From positions 6,699,001 to 6,763,000 of the forward strand of contig NZ_JARUBN010000001.1 of assembly GCF_029626265.1 (NCBI RefSeq): a DNA stretch of 64,000 nt, read 5' to 3'. Source of the DNA: Micromonospora sp. WMMD1102 (GTDB lineage Bacteria; Actinomycetota; Actinomycetes; Mycobacteriales; Micromonosporaceae). Both the position numbers and the translations under genes were made by a program. Positions 1-7,875 of the stretch are shown in pieces (the first letter of the stretch is position 1; every line of letters begins with the position of its first letter). The notes beneath the pieces are model-generated. The model ran no database searches, was not told the DNA's origin, and saw only the letters and a list, made by a program, of their open reading frames with translations.

Positions 1-1122
1 CTGCACGAACTCAACGTCGCGTTCGTCCGCCTCGTACGCCGCAGCGGCGGGAACAACGCCACGCGGCTGCTGGTGCTGCCCACCCTGCACACCAGCGGGG
101 AGCAGGCCCGGATGGACGCGCTGACGACCACCTTCGACCAGTTGAACGACCCCAACCTCGTGGCGACCATCCACTTCTACGGCTGGTGGCCGTTCAGCGT
201 CAACATCGCCGGTGGCACCCGCTACGACAGCAACGTCGAACAGGACATCGTCGGCACCTTCGACCGGGCGCACCAGACCTTCGTCTCCCGGGGCATCCCC
301 GTGATCGTCGGCGAGTGGGCGCTGCTCAGCTACGACTACACCCGCCCCGGCATCATCCAGCGGGGTGAACTGCTGAAGTTCTTCGAAGCCGTCGGTTACC
401 ACGCCCGGATCCGCAAGCTCACCACCATGCTGTGGGACGCGGGCTCGTTCCTGCACCGCCCCGAGCTGCGTTGGCGGGACCAGGGCATCTACGACATGAT
501 GCGGGCGAGCCTGACGACCCGCTCCGCGACCGCGTCCACCGACCAGGTCTACGTCCGGCGCACCGGCGGCATCACCGGTCAGTCGCTCACCCTCAACCTC
601 AACGGCGGCACGTTCCGCGGTCTCTGGCAGGGCAGCACCCAGCTGGCCAGCGGCACCGACTACACCGTCTCCGGCAACACGCTCACGCTGACCCAGGCCG
701 CCCTGACCCGGCTGGTCGGCAACCGCGCCTACGGCGTCAACGCCACCATCGAAGCCCGCTTCTCCCAGGGTGTGCCGTGGCAGGTCAGCATCATCAGCTA
801 CGACCCGCCGACCCAGGCCGCGGCCACCGGCACGACCAGCGGGCTGACCATCCCCACCCAGTTCCGCGGTGACCAGCTCGCCACCATGGAGGCCAGGTAC
901 GCCGACGGCAGCCCCGCCGGGCCGGCCAACTGGACCACATACAAGGAGTACTGGAGCAACTTCCAACCCGACTACGCCGCGAACACGATCCTGCTGAAGC
1001 CCGAGTTCTTCGCCGAGGTCGACGACGGCCCGGTCACCCTCACCTTCCACTTCTGGAGCGGCACGCAGCTCACGTACCTGCTGACGAAGTCCGGCAGCTC
1101 GGTCACCGGCAGCCCGGCCTGA
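1..1122 (+). CDS. GH5-type cellulase, 3' part, with X2-type module
   Basis: The reading frame is open from base 1, so the 5' end lies outside the window; the visible part is 373 codons. The N-terminal half looks like the end of a glycoside hydrolase family 5 (beta-1,4-glucanase) barrel: HFYGWWPF is followed by VIVGEWALL, whose GEW glutamate fits the GH5 nucleophile, then LWDAGSF near the barrel end. From about 170 codons before the stop there is an X2-type (Ig-like, carbohydrate-module) domain, seen as DYTVSGNTLTL and NATIEARFSQGVPW. It is probably secreted, but the signal peptide would be upstream. The acid/base residue cannot be checked here. Family assignment is by motif recognition only. 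Confidence 0.8.
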   Translation: MHELNVAFVRLVRRSGGNNATRLLVLPTLHTSGEQARMDALTTTFDQLNDPNLVATIHFYGWWPFSVNIAGGTRYDSNVEQDIVGTFDRAHQTFVSRGIPVIVGEWALLSYDYTRPGIIQRGELLKFFEAVGYHARIRKLTTMLWDAGSFLHRPELRWRDQGIYDMMRASLTTRSATASTDQVYVRRTGGITGQSLTLNLNGGTFRGLWQGSTQLASGTDYTVSGNTLTLTQAALTRLVGNRAYGVNATIEARFSQGVPWQVSIISYDPPTQAAATGTTSGLTIPTQFRGDQLATMEARYADGSPAGPANWTTYKEYWSNFQPDYAANTILLKPEFFAEVDDGPVTLTFHFWSGTQLTYLLTKSGSSVTGSPA

Positions 1123-1218
1123 CGACCCTGTGCAGCGGCCGGTGCGCGGGCCGTGGCTTTGGGATAACCAGCTGCCAGCCGGCACCACCTGATGATGCGC
1201 GGTCACGCCTGAATACGG

Positions 1219-1900
1219 TTACGGGTACTGCCAGCCGAGCAGGTTCCACTGCCAGAGGAACCAGGCGACGGAGGTGAGACCGGCGAACAGCATCACCTGA
1301 TGGATGCGGGCGACGGGACCGGCGCCCGCGCCGCACCAGGCCCGGACCGTCAGCGCCGTCGCGGCCAGGCCGACCGCGAGTGCGAGCACGGGTACCCCGA
1401 GCAGCAGCGTGAAGCTGAGCGGCACATGGTAGAGAAACTCGCCGGTGTCGCCGGCCAGGGTCACGGCCAGTCCGGCGAGGAACGTCACGGCCAGGACGGC
1501 GGCACCGGCAGCGAGCCCGCGCGCCAGTCGCCACGGCCCGGTGGCGCGTGCCGGACGCCTGCGGATCCGGCGTACCAGTCCGGTGAAGGGCAGGACGAGC
1601 AGACCCAGGGTCGGCAGCAGCAGGGTGAGCAGAGCCGCGAGGTTCACCGGAAGCGTCTCGGATGGCGGCATCAGCTCGGCGGCCGACGTGTCGGTGGCCA
1701 CGTACCGCGTCGCGTCCGGGCCGGCGAGGAACACCAGCGGCTCACCGTCGTCCGCGCGGTACAGGCCGTCGCCCTGGAGCCGCCAGGTTCTGCCCCCGAA
1801 GTGGACGGTGCCGGCCCGGTCCACGGTGAGCCGAGCCGGGGCGAGCAGTGTGGTCACCTTCTCGATGGACGACGTGTTGTGCCGGTCGGTTTTAGCACCG
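1219..1900 (-). pseudogene. C-terminal remnant of a membrane serine hydrolase (beta-lactamase fold)
   Basis: The recognisable segment carries LTVDRAGTVHFGGRTW, YRADDGEPLVFL and then four hydrophobic stretches separated by an Arg-rich loop (LVRRIRRRP). This is the usual C-terminal half of actinobacterial class-C beta-lactamase-like serine hydrolases that end in a membrane domain. The catalytic N-terminal domain (SxxK, YxN) is absent: upstream of about 1900 the open frame turns into Arg-rich sequence without family features. An IS630 element begins 240 bases upstream at 2140. I read this as a truncated gene. The exact 5' edge of the homology is a judgement by eye. Confidence 0.6.
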
Positions 1901-2139
1901 CGACACCTTCGCCCTGCCCCGTACCCGGCGTCGCCACGGCTGTCCGCTTGCGGCCAATGCGATTTCCCCGCAGGCGTCGCGGCGATCCTGGGTGCGTCCC
2001 CGCCCAGCCGGCGGACCCGCCGACACGTCGCCGCCGACGGTGACCCATCCCACGGAGCCCACATGAACGCCACCGGACTGGTCCGGCTGACCATCGCGGC
2101 GCCGGCCCGGCGGATCGACCTCACCCTGCCCGACCGCTA

Positions 2140-2157
2140 CAGAGGTTGAAAGGCTGA
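2140..2157 (+). repeat. IS630 left terminal inverted repeat
   Basis: CAGAGGTTGAAAGGCTGA is the exact reverse complement of 3296-3313. It is preceded by a TA dinucleotide, as expected for IS630/Tc1 integration. Confidence 0.85.
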
Positions 2158-2168
2158 GGTTCGGGCTG

Positions 2169-3241
2169 TCACGGTGGTTCGGGGTCGAGGGTCATGCCGG
2201 TGTTGGCGAAGAAGCCGGCGAGGAGATCGGTCTGTTGCTGGCAGGCGCGTAGGCGGTGTTTGACCAGGTCGGCGAGGTGGTCGGCGCCGTGGGCGGCGAT
2301 GTTGGTCAGGCCGCGTTTTATCCATCGCCAGACTCCTTCGGTCGGGTTGAGATCGGGTGCGTACGACGGCAGCCGGATCACGGTCAGCCACGGCCGGGCC
2401 GCGATCAGGGCGTGCATGCGGCGGCTGACGTGGGTGTTGAGGTTGTCCCAGATCAGCACGATCGGTGTACGTAACCGCTAGTGAGCCTGGTCGAGGAAGG
2501 CGATGTAGTCGTCCTCGCTGAAGCTGCCGCGTTCGCCTTTGCGGCCGCGGTGCAGCCGCGTGCGCCACATCAGCCGGCCGCGTTCGCCGGGCTTGAGGCA
2601 GACCAGGCCGGCGATCGACACCCGTCCGGAGCCCTTGCCGGAGATCTCCACGACGGGTGTGCGGCCGCGGCGTGCCCAGGTCTTGGCTACCGGCGGGCGC
2701 AGCACCTGGCCGGCCTCGTCCTGGAAGCAGATCCAGGCGCCGCGGGCCGCGGCTAACCTCTTACCGACGGCCACCGCCTGCGGTGCCAGGTCGCGATCGC
2801 CTCGGGGTCGCGTTCGATCGCCCGTCGGGTCGGGACCTGCTGGCGGTAGCCGATGCGGTGCAGCAGGTAGGACACCCCGCGCAGCGTGTAGGAGACGCCG
2901 AAACGACGTTCGATCACCTCGACGACCCGCGCCAGAGTCCACCGGGCGTCGGGCCAGCCCTGCTCCACCGGCCCCCGGTCGAGCAGGTCGGCAAGCTCAC
3001 CGAGCTGCTCTTCGGAGAGCTTGCAGTCCGAACCACCCGGCCCCGACGATGCCAGAGCCGCAGTCCCGCCGGCAGCCCAGCGACGTCTCCACTCACGGAC
3101 CGACTTTGGGGAAACTCGCAGCTCAGCAGCGATCTGCGTGGACGGTTTGGACTCCTCGAACATGGCCGCGGCCTGCATTCGGACCTTCTCACGCCGGACC
3201 CGGGCTGCCGCGTTCATGCCACCACCAGCCGGATACCTCAT
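2169..3241 (-). pseudogene. IS630 transposase, frame change plus amber stop
   Basis: Three minus-strand pieces make up one transposase. The first (3241-2753) holds the N-terminal helix-turn-helix region (QIAAELRVSPKSVREWRRRW) and ends RRRWPSVRG. The second, in the -1 frame, resumes at about WICFQDEAGQVL, which carries the first catalytic Asp; such a change after a VRG/VGK sequence is common in this family and may be a programmed -1 shift. The second piece stops at TAG (2478-2480) after FLDQAH, yet the same frame continues directly with TPIVLIWDNLNTHV (second Asp) and LNPTEGVWRW (catalytic Glu). The amber codon therefore looks like a CAG-to-TAG mutation, and it separates the first Asp from the other two DDE residues. 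Confidence 0.85.
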
Positions 3242-3295
3242 GCCTCCGGCCTACCGAAACCATCGACGCAGATCACGCAGACACGCCGACGACCG

Positions 3296-3313
3296 TCAGC
3301 CTTTCAACCTCTG
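3296..3313 (+). repeat. IS630 right terminal inverted repeat
   Basis: TCAGCCTTTCAACCTCTG matches the left end perfectly in inverse orientation. It is followed by AA rather than TA. Confidence 0.85.
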
Positions 3314-3947
3314 AAGCCGGAAAGCGGCGGCGATCGCCCTACGCTCGACGGCGGCCGATCACCCTCGCGATCCTCGGGGCCTTGCTGCCCCTCGCCGATT
3401 CGCGGGCTGACGAAGCATCTCCGCCGGGCACCCCCGACGCGCCTGCCAACCCTGCGCGACCGCGTGCCGGATGAGACGGCCCGCCGGGTCGTGGAACGCC
3501 CCAGATATCTCGGCGCGACCAGCGACCAGCGTTCGTCTACGGCAACGAGTTGCCTGCCTCTGGGCGCCGACACCAACACCCCTAATCGATATGCTCAATG
3601 TCAGCGTACTCAATCGCGGTGGCCGTCCGTGGCACCAAACAGGTGCCACGCCCTGTGGTGGGTCGCGGCACAAGGTGACCGATTGAACCCGCTGGTCAGT
3701 CTCGCAGCCGTCAAGGCGGTCGGCCACCGCGAAGCTGCCCGCCGCCGATGCAGCCCCGTACTTCAAGCCGGACTCATCTCTGCGCTGGAGGTCAGTTCAC
3801 CGACGCCACCATCGCCTACACCGGGTCCGATGGACGTGCAGGGACAGCATCCGACACCCTGACGGTGCGCGCCTGCCATAACCCGATCGATCGTAGGGTT
3901 ACCGAGGGGATTCCGGGAGGCGATTCAGAGCTACATAGATAGACTTC

Positions 3948-3981
3948 GAGGCTCCGACTGGCTTTCGCTGGTCAGGGCCTC
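3948..3981. terminator. Hairpin, possible terminator
   Basis: Arms GAGGCTCCGACTGG and CTGGTCAGGGCCTC pair with several G-U wobbles around a 6-base loop. There is no U-tract, as is usual in high-GC actinobacteria. The parent gene is not recognisable. Confidence 0.4.
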
Positions 3982-4094
3982 GCGCTGGTGCCCCCGGCAG
4001 GAGCCAGAACGGATCTGCGACGCCCCGTCCGGCTAACACACCGCGTCAGCATCGCCTGATCAGCCACGGTTCACTCACGGAAGGACCGAAGCGC

Positions 4095-4187
4095 AGGTCG
4101 GTATCCTGCCGGGGCACGTCACAGACCTGCAACGCACAACGCGACCGGTCGATCACTGATCGTGGAAGCAAGTTTCGCGTTCGAGTA
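4095..4187 (+). pseudogene. Decayed gene end, copy A of a duplicated 3' end
   Basis: This is a plus-strand gene-end remnant reading GHVTDLQR and then, after a frame change, RSLIVEASFAFE followed by TAG (4185-4187). It aligns with copy B at 14293-14392 (HVTELKQR, then DRYLVVKVTFVIG and TAG), with the shared DNA block CACGTCACAGA and a similar hairpin 10 bases after the stop. The parent protein is not recognised and no upstream coding part survives. Confidence 0.4.
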
Positions 4188-4196
4188 GACGGTCAA

Positions 4197-4226
4197 GGAT
4201 GCCCCGGCCGCTCGCCCGGGGCATCC
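4197..4226 (+). terminator. Terminator hairpin after copy A
   Basis: Perfect 11-bp stem GGATGCCCCGG/CCGGGGCATCC around an 8-base loop, 10 bases after the TAG of the remnant. The corresponding hairpin at 14399-14435 has a different stem sequence but the same position and loop core (CCGCT), so pairing has been kept while sequence changed. Confidence 0.65.
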
Positions 4227-4405
4227 GCGCGTTGACTCGATGACTGTGGTCAGGACGGTGGCAGTCGTCCTGAAAGCCGCGACCCACACCGTTTGTCACA
4301 TCTGCCGTGCACGGTGTCTACCACAACCGCTCGTGCCGCGACGCGTGAAGGACTGTCGGTGGTAGCGCATACGATGCCGGTCATGCAGGTGTGGCGAGGT
4401 ACACC

Positions 4406-6121
4406 GTGACCGTTGACATCAGGGACGAAGGGCCGATCAGGCATCCTCAGCCTGAGGTGCCTCGGCTTGCCAACCTCGCAGATAGGATCTTGCACGGCGA
4501 CATCCTGCTTCCGAAGTTTCAACGAGCCTTCGTCTGGAACCGTCGTCAAGTCCTAGAGCTACTCGATTCCATCGTCAAAAACTATCCAATCGGCAGCATC
4601 CTCCTTTGGCAAACTAACCTCGGCGAACTCGCGAGCGAACGCACCGTTGCTGGTCTCCCCGTAAGACCACCCCGTCCTGGCTATCCAGTCAACTACATCC
4701 TCGACGGACAGCAGCGACTCTCCTCAATCTTCGGCGCCCTGCACTGGAAGCCCCACGGAGACCCGGGCAGCATCTGGAACATCGTATACGACTTGGCCGA
4801 GCAAAAGTTCATGCACCGAGCCACCGATGACGAGCCACCAATGTTTCAAATACCGACCCGGCTCTTGTCCGAGCCGGCAGACTACTTTGGCCGCGTGGGA
4901 CTGATCGCGGAGCCCGAGTTGCGGCTTCAGGCGAAACAGGTCTTCGCCCGGTTCCAGGACTATTCGATCGCGGCGGTCGTCCTGCACGACATGCCAGTGG
5001 ACGAGGTCGCGAAGGTTTTTGGCAGGATAAACAGCACCGGTACGCCGCTGGACGTCGTGGATCTGGTCCGCGCAGCAACGTGGGCGCCCGACTTCGACCT
5101 TACCGAGGAAGTCGACACCTTACTGGCGGTTCTGGAGGCTAAGAAGTACGGACGAATCGATCGTAAAACGATCCTCCGTACGATCGCCGCCGCCGCTGGA
5201 CTCGGCTTCTCCAACAGCGATATGGACAACCTGCGGAACCTTTCGGGACGGCAGATCACGGCAGCTGTCGGCGAGGTGGCCGTGGCCGCCCGCCGAGCGG
5301 TGGATTTCCTGGCCACCCAGATTGGCACACCCCGTGCAGCGGCCTTGCCATACCTGAACCAATTCGCACCGCTCGTGGAGGTGTTCCGCCAGGTACCTAA
5401 GCCCACTGCGGCGCAGTTCGCGGCAATACACCGCTGGTTCTGGCTTACCGCCAGCGGCGGATACTTCAAGGGCTGGAACAGCACCCAAATGCTGGCCGAC
5501 TGTACCGCGATCGCCCAGTTCGCTGCGAAGAGCACAGTCGACATTGAAATCTCCGCTGCTATACCCACTAGCAATTTTTGGCAACGCAACCAGTTCCGCG
5601 CCGACAACGCCCCCGCAAAGCTCTTGGCCTTACTGCTCGCGTATGAACAGCCACTGGATCTTCGCACTGGACAGCGCATCGACGTTGACAAGGCACTGTC
5701 CTGGGACAACGACAAAGAGTTCCACCACTTCTTCCCCCGTGACTTCCTTCGCCGAGCCGGGTACTCGACGGCGCAAATAAATGCATGCGCCAATTTCATC
5801 ATGCTTAGCTCGGTCAGCAATATCTGGATCTCTAACCAACCGCCATCGAGGTATCTCCGCGACCTGTGCGACACAGAGGGAGAAGCCGAGGTGCGCAGAC
5901 GGGCCGCCACATGTCTGGTCGATGCTGACGCCTTCGCTGCCGCGCAACGCGACGATTTCGAGGGCTTCCTCCGCGCCCGAAGCGAAACCTTGCACCAACG
6001 GTTGACCGCTCTCATCGGGCTGCCCGACAGCAGCGGCGGCGCCCCCGAAACCGTCGGATATGTCGAGCTAGACAACGACGATGCTATGGACGAACCGGTC
6101 GACCGAGATTCCGACGACTGA
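4406..6121 (+). CDS. DUF262/DUF1524 (GmrSD-like) putative defence nuclease
   Basis: The protein has the layout of the GmrSD family of modification-dependent (type IV) enzymes. The N-terminal DUF262 part has ILLPKFQRAFVWNRRQVLEL, NYPIGSILLW and ILDGQQRLSSI; the DGQQR motif is the NTP-binding/ParB-like signature. The C-terminal part has EFHHFFPRDFL and later SNIWISNQPPSRYL, an HNH-like (His-Me finger) DUF1524 nuclease pattern. The fused S+D layout in about 571 residues is usual. I prefer the GTG at 4406 because GCGAGGT lies 5 bases upstream; the GTG at 4391 is an alternative. It stands alone between IS remnants, 1.8 kb from a type I restriction system. Base composition is visibly less GC-rich than the surroundings, suggesting transfer. 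Confidence 0.8.
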   Translation: MTVDIRDEGPIRHPQPEVPRLANLADRILHGDILLPKFQRAFVWNRRQVLELLDSIVKNYPIGSILLWQTNLGELASERTVAGLPVRPPRPGYPVNYILDGQQRLSSIFGALHWKPHGDPGSIWNIVYDLAEQKFMHRATDDEPPMFQIPTRLLSEPADYFGRVGLIAEPELRLQAKQVFARFQDYSIAAVVLHDMPVDEVAKVFGRINSTGTPLDVVDLVRAATWAPDFDLTEEVDTLLAVLEAKKYGRIDRKTILRTIAAAAGLGFSNSDMDNLRNLSGRQITAAVGEVAVAARRAVDFLATQIGTPRAAALPYLNQFAPLVEVFRQVPKPTAAQFAAIHRWFWLTASGGYFKGWNSTQMLADCTAIAQFAAKSTVDIEISAAIPTSNFWQRNQFRADNAPAKLLALLLAYEQPLDLRTGQRIDVDKALSWDNDKEFHHFFPRDFLRRAGYSTAQINACANFIMLSSVSNIWISNQPPSRYLRDLCDTEGEAEVRRRAATCLVDADAFAAAQRDDFEGFLRARSETLHQRLTALIGLPDSSGGAPETVGYVELDNDDAMDEPVDRDSDD

Positions 6122-6232
6122 GGGTATTTCTGGAGGATCCGTATGAGGGTAAAAGACATCCGGGGAGGAATCAGCTTCCTAAGCTCGCTTTTGTCCGGGT
6201 GACCCTCGCCAAGCTGCCGCTGCTGCGCCTAG

Positions 6233-6247
6233 GCCGTGTGTCGAAGT
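6233..6247 (+). repeat. IS5 left terminal inverted repeat
   Basis: GCCGTGTGTCGAAGT, exact reverse complement of the right end at 7255-7269. Confidence 0.85.
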
Positions 6248-6358
6248 CGGCGTCAGGCTCGGGCTGGCGTGAGGATCTTCGCGTGTCGGTGGTCGTGATG
6301 TAGCGAGGTCTCCGGTAGATGGTTCAGCGACCAAGCAGAACCTGAAACCGGAGACCTC

Positions 6359-7251
6359 GTGGACACCCTAGCGGTGACGAGGCGGTTCGACCTGACCGAC
6401 GCCCAGTGGGCGACGCTGGAGCCGCTGCTGCCAGCGGCGAAGCGGCCGGGTCGACCGTCGTCGTGGAGCAGACGGCAGTTGATCGACGGGATCCGGTGGC
6501 GGATCCGGGTCGGTGCCCCATGGCGGGACGTGCCGCCCCAGTACGGGTCCTGGTCGGCGGTGTACGCCCTGTTCCGACGTTGGCAGCGCAACGGGACCTG
6601 GCAGCGGATCCTCACCGCGTTGCAGGCGCGTGCCGACGCCGCCGGTCAGATCACCTGGGACGTGTCGGTGGACTCGACCACCGCCCGAGCCCACCAGCAC
6701 GCCGCCGGAGCGAGGAAAAGGGGGCTCTGCAGGCCGAACCACCGGGCGGCGTCAGCATCGAGCCGGACGATCACGCCCTGGGGCGTTCTCGCGGCGGGTT
6801 GACCACGAAGCTGCACCTGGCGTGTGAGCAGGGACAGAAACCCCTCGCCATCGTGCTGACCGCCGGACAGCGCGGCGACAGCCCGCAGTTCGTCCCGGTC
6901 CTGGCCGCCATCCGCGTACCCCGCCTGGCCACCGACCGCCCGAGGACCCGCCCGGACCGGGTCCTGGCCGACAAGGCGTACACGTCCAAGGCCAACCGTT
7001 CCTATCTACGACGACGCGGTATCGCCGCGACGATCCCGAGCAAGACCGACCAGGACGCCCACCGGCGGGCCAAGGGCTCCAAGGGCGGACGGCCACCAGC
7101 TTTCGACCCCAAAATCTACAAGCAGCGTCACGCCGTGGAGTGCGGCATCAACCGCCTCAAACGCCACCGGGCTGTATCCACCAGGTTCGACAAACTCGCT
7201 GTCCGCTACAAAGCCACCATCCACCTCGCCGCCATCAACGAGTGGCTGTGA
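6359..7251 (+). CDS. IS5/IS427 transposase, two frames joined by -1 frameshift
   Basis: The first frame (from GTG 6359) holds the N-terminal domain ([16 protein letters not shown], then [20 protein letters not shown]) and the first catalytic Asp in [13 protein letters not shown]. It would end at 6802. The functional continuation is in the -1 frame from about 6715 ([16 protein letters not shown]), with the second Asp in LADKAYTS and the catalytic Glu in [14 protein letters not shown], ending at 7251. The junction is GGAAAAGGGGG (6714-6724), a good slippery run, so this is most likely the programmed -1 shift typical of IS427-group elements. It acts as a DDE recombinase on the element ends. Confidence 0.85.
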
Positions 7252-7254
7252 CCA

Positions 7255-7269
7255 ACTTCGACACACGGC
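7255..7269 (+). repeat. IS5 right terminal inverted repeat
   Basis: ACTTCGACACACGGC, exact reverse complement of the left end, directly followed by CTAG. Confidence 0.85.
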
Positions 7270-7875
7270 CTAGGCGACGCACAGATCGTGTTGGCCGTAG
7301 ACGTCTCACCATGGATACGGTCAAACGCGCCAACAGCCCGCGACCTTTGTTCTGCCACATTGACGGGCGGGCCGAAACCGCCTCCCAGTTCATCCCGGCT
7401 GGCCATACTCCTTCGTCTCCGCTCTGAGGGACCCGCGTCCTGGACCACGGTCTTGGACGCCGTGCGGCTCGGGCCAGCCGACGACGCACCGCTATCCAGC
7501 TGCGAACGGTGGTGGAGCGTCTGATGACCACCGGGCAGCGGAATCACGGCGCCTCCGCATCCTCCGGTCTGTGGTGGTCCTTGCGTCCCTCGCTACTGCT
7601 GTCAATGTCGACCGCTACTGGCACGCGTTGCTGGGTTGGACCCGTCCGAAGATCCGTACTTCCGCACCGTTGAACCTGGCTGATCATCACCGCGCACGCC
7701 CGACTCCGCTTCGGCCGCCCCTCGCCGTCGACCTACGAGGGCGCTGGGAGAGATCCGTCGCCCCCGGGCTGCTTTCGCCAGCACGCATCCAGATCTCTAC
7801 GGACTGTCCGGGAGCGACCGAGGCAAGGGAGTCTCTTCCTTGACCATTGCGGTGCTCGAGACGGCATGACACCCA

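Larger units (their letters stand above)
2140..3313 (-). mobile_element. IS630-family insertion sequence, inactivated
   Basis: The element is about 1.17 kb and bounded by perfect 18-bp terminal inverted repeats (2140-2157 and 3296-3313). It carries one interrupted IS630-type transposase on the minus strand. The left end is preceded by TA (2138-2139), the usual IS630 target. The right end is followed by AA, so a TA duplication is not intact. The transposase contains an in-frame amber codon, so the copy should be dead unless helped in trans. Confidence 0.85.
3314..4405. other. Decayed intergenic stretch without an intact gene
   Basis: No convincing complete gene was found over roughly 1.1 kb. 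One short frame (about 3800-3895, plus strand) reads GQFTDATIAYTGSDGRAG, like a worn piece of a secreted beta-sandwich repeat. A hairpin at 3948-3981 and a gene-end remnant with its own hairpin (4095-4226) are listed separately. The open frames here are Arg/Pro-rich and resemble GC-driven shadows. Confidence 0.5.
6233..7269 (+). mobile_element. IS5-family (IS427-type) insertion sequence, intact
   Basis: About 1.04 kb, flanked by CTAG on both sides (6229-6232 and 7270-7273), the YTAR-type target of IS427-group elements. Ends form a perfect inverted repeat; including the flanking palindrome, the 22 bases at 6226-6247 are the exact reverse complement of 7255-7276. The transposase is complete if read through a -1 frameshift. 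The clean target duplication implies recent insertion. Confidence 0.9.
6172..7815 (+). pseudogene. Decayed DDE transposase split by an IS5 element
   Basis: When the IS5 element (6233-7269) and one CTAG copy are removed, the left flank joins the right flank in frame: TLAKLPLLRL, then GDAQIVLAVDVSPW. This is the N-terminal region of a common actinobacterial transposase (LAVDVSPWLRPD...LFCHVYGR...QFIPGWPYSF). It continues with frameshifts through LFCHIDGRAETASQFIP and SWTTVLDAVRLGPADDA. The central part is missing and the C-terminal part reappears around 7600-7800 as LGWTRPKIRT and PLAVDLRGRWERSVAPG. Several frameshifts and an internal deletion make it a clear pseudogene, and the IS5 insertion is a further hit. 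Confidence 0.75.

Noticed and set aside
4095..4226. Considered as a tRNA or tRNA-derived attachment site because of the GTTCGAGTA segment and hairpin
   Set aside because: No cloverleaf can be drawn; the pattern fits a gene end with a terminator.
4960..6159. 399-codon minus-strand frame opposite the DUF262 gene
   Set aside because: Ser/Arg-rich without motifs, while the plus strand has DGQQR and HHFFP motifs.
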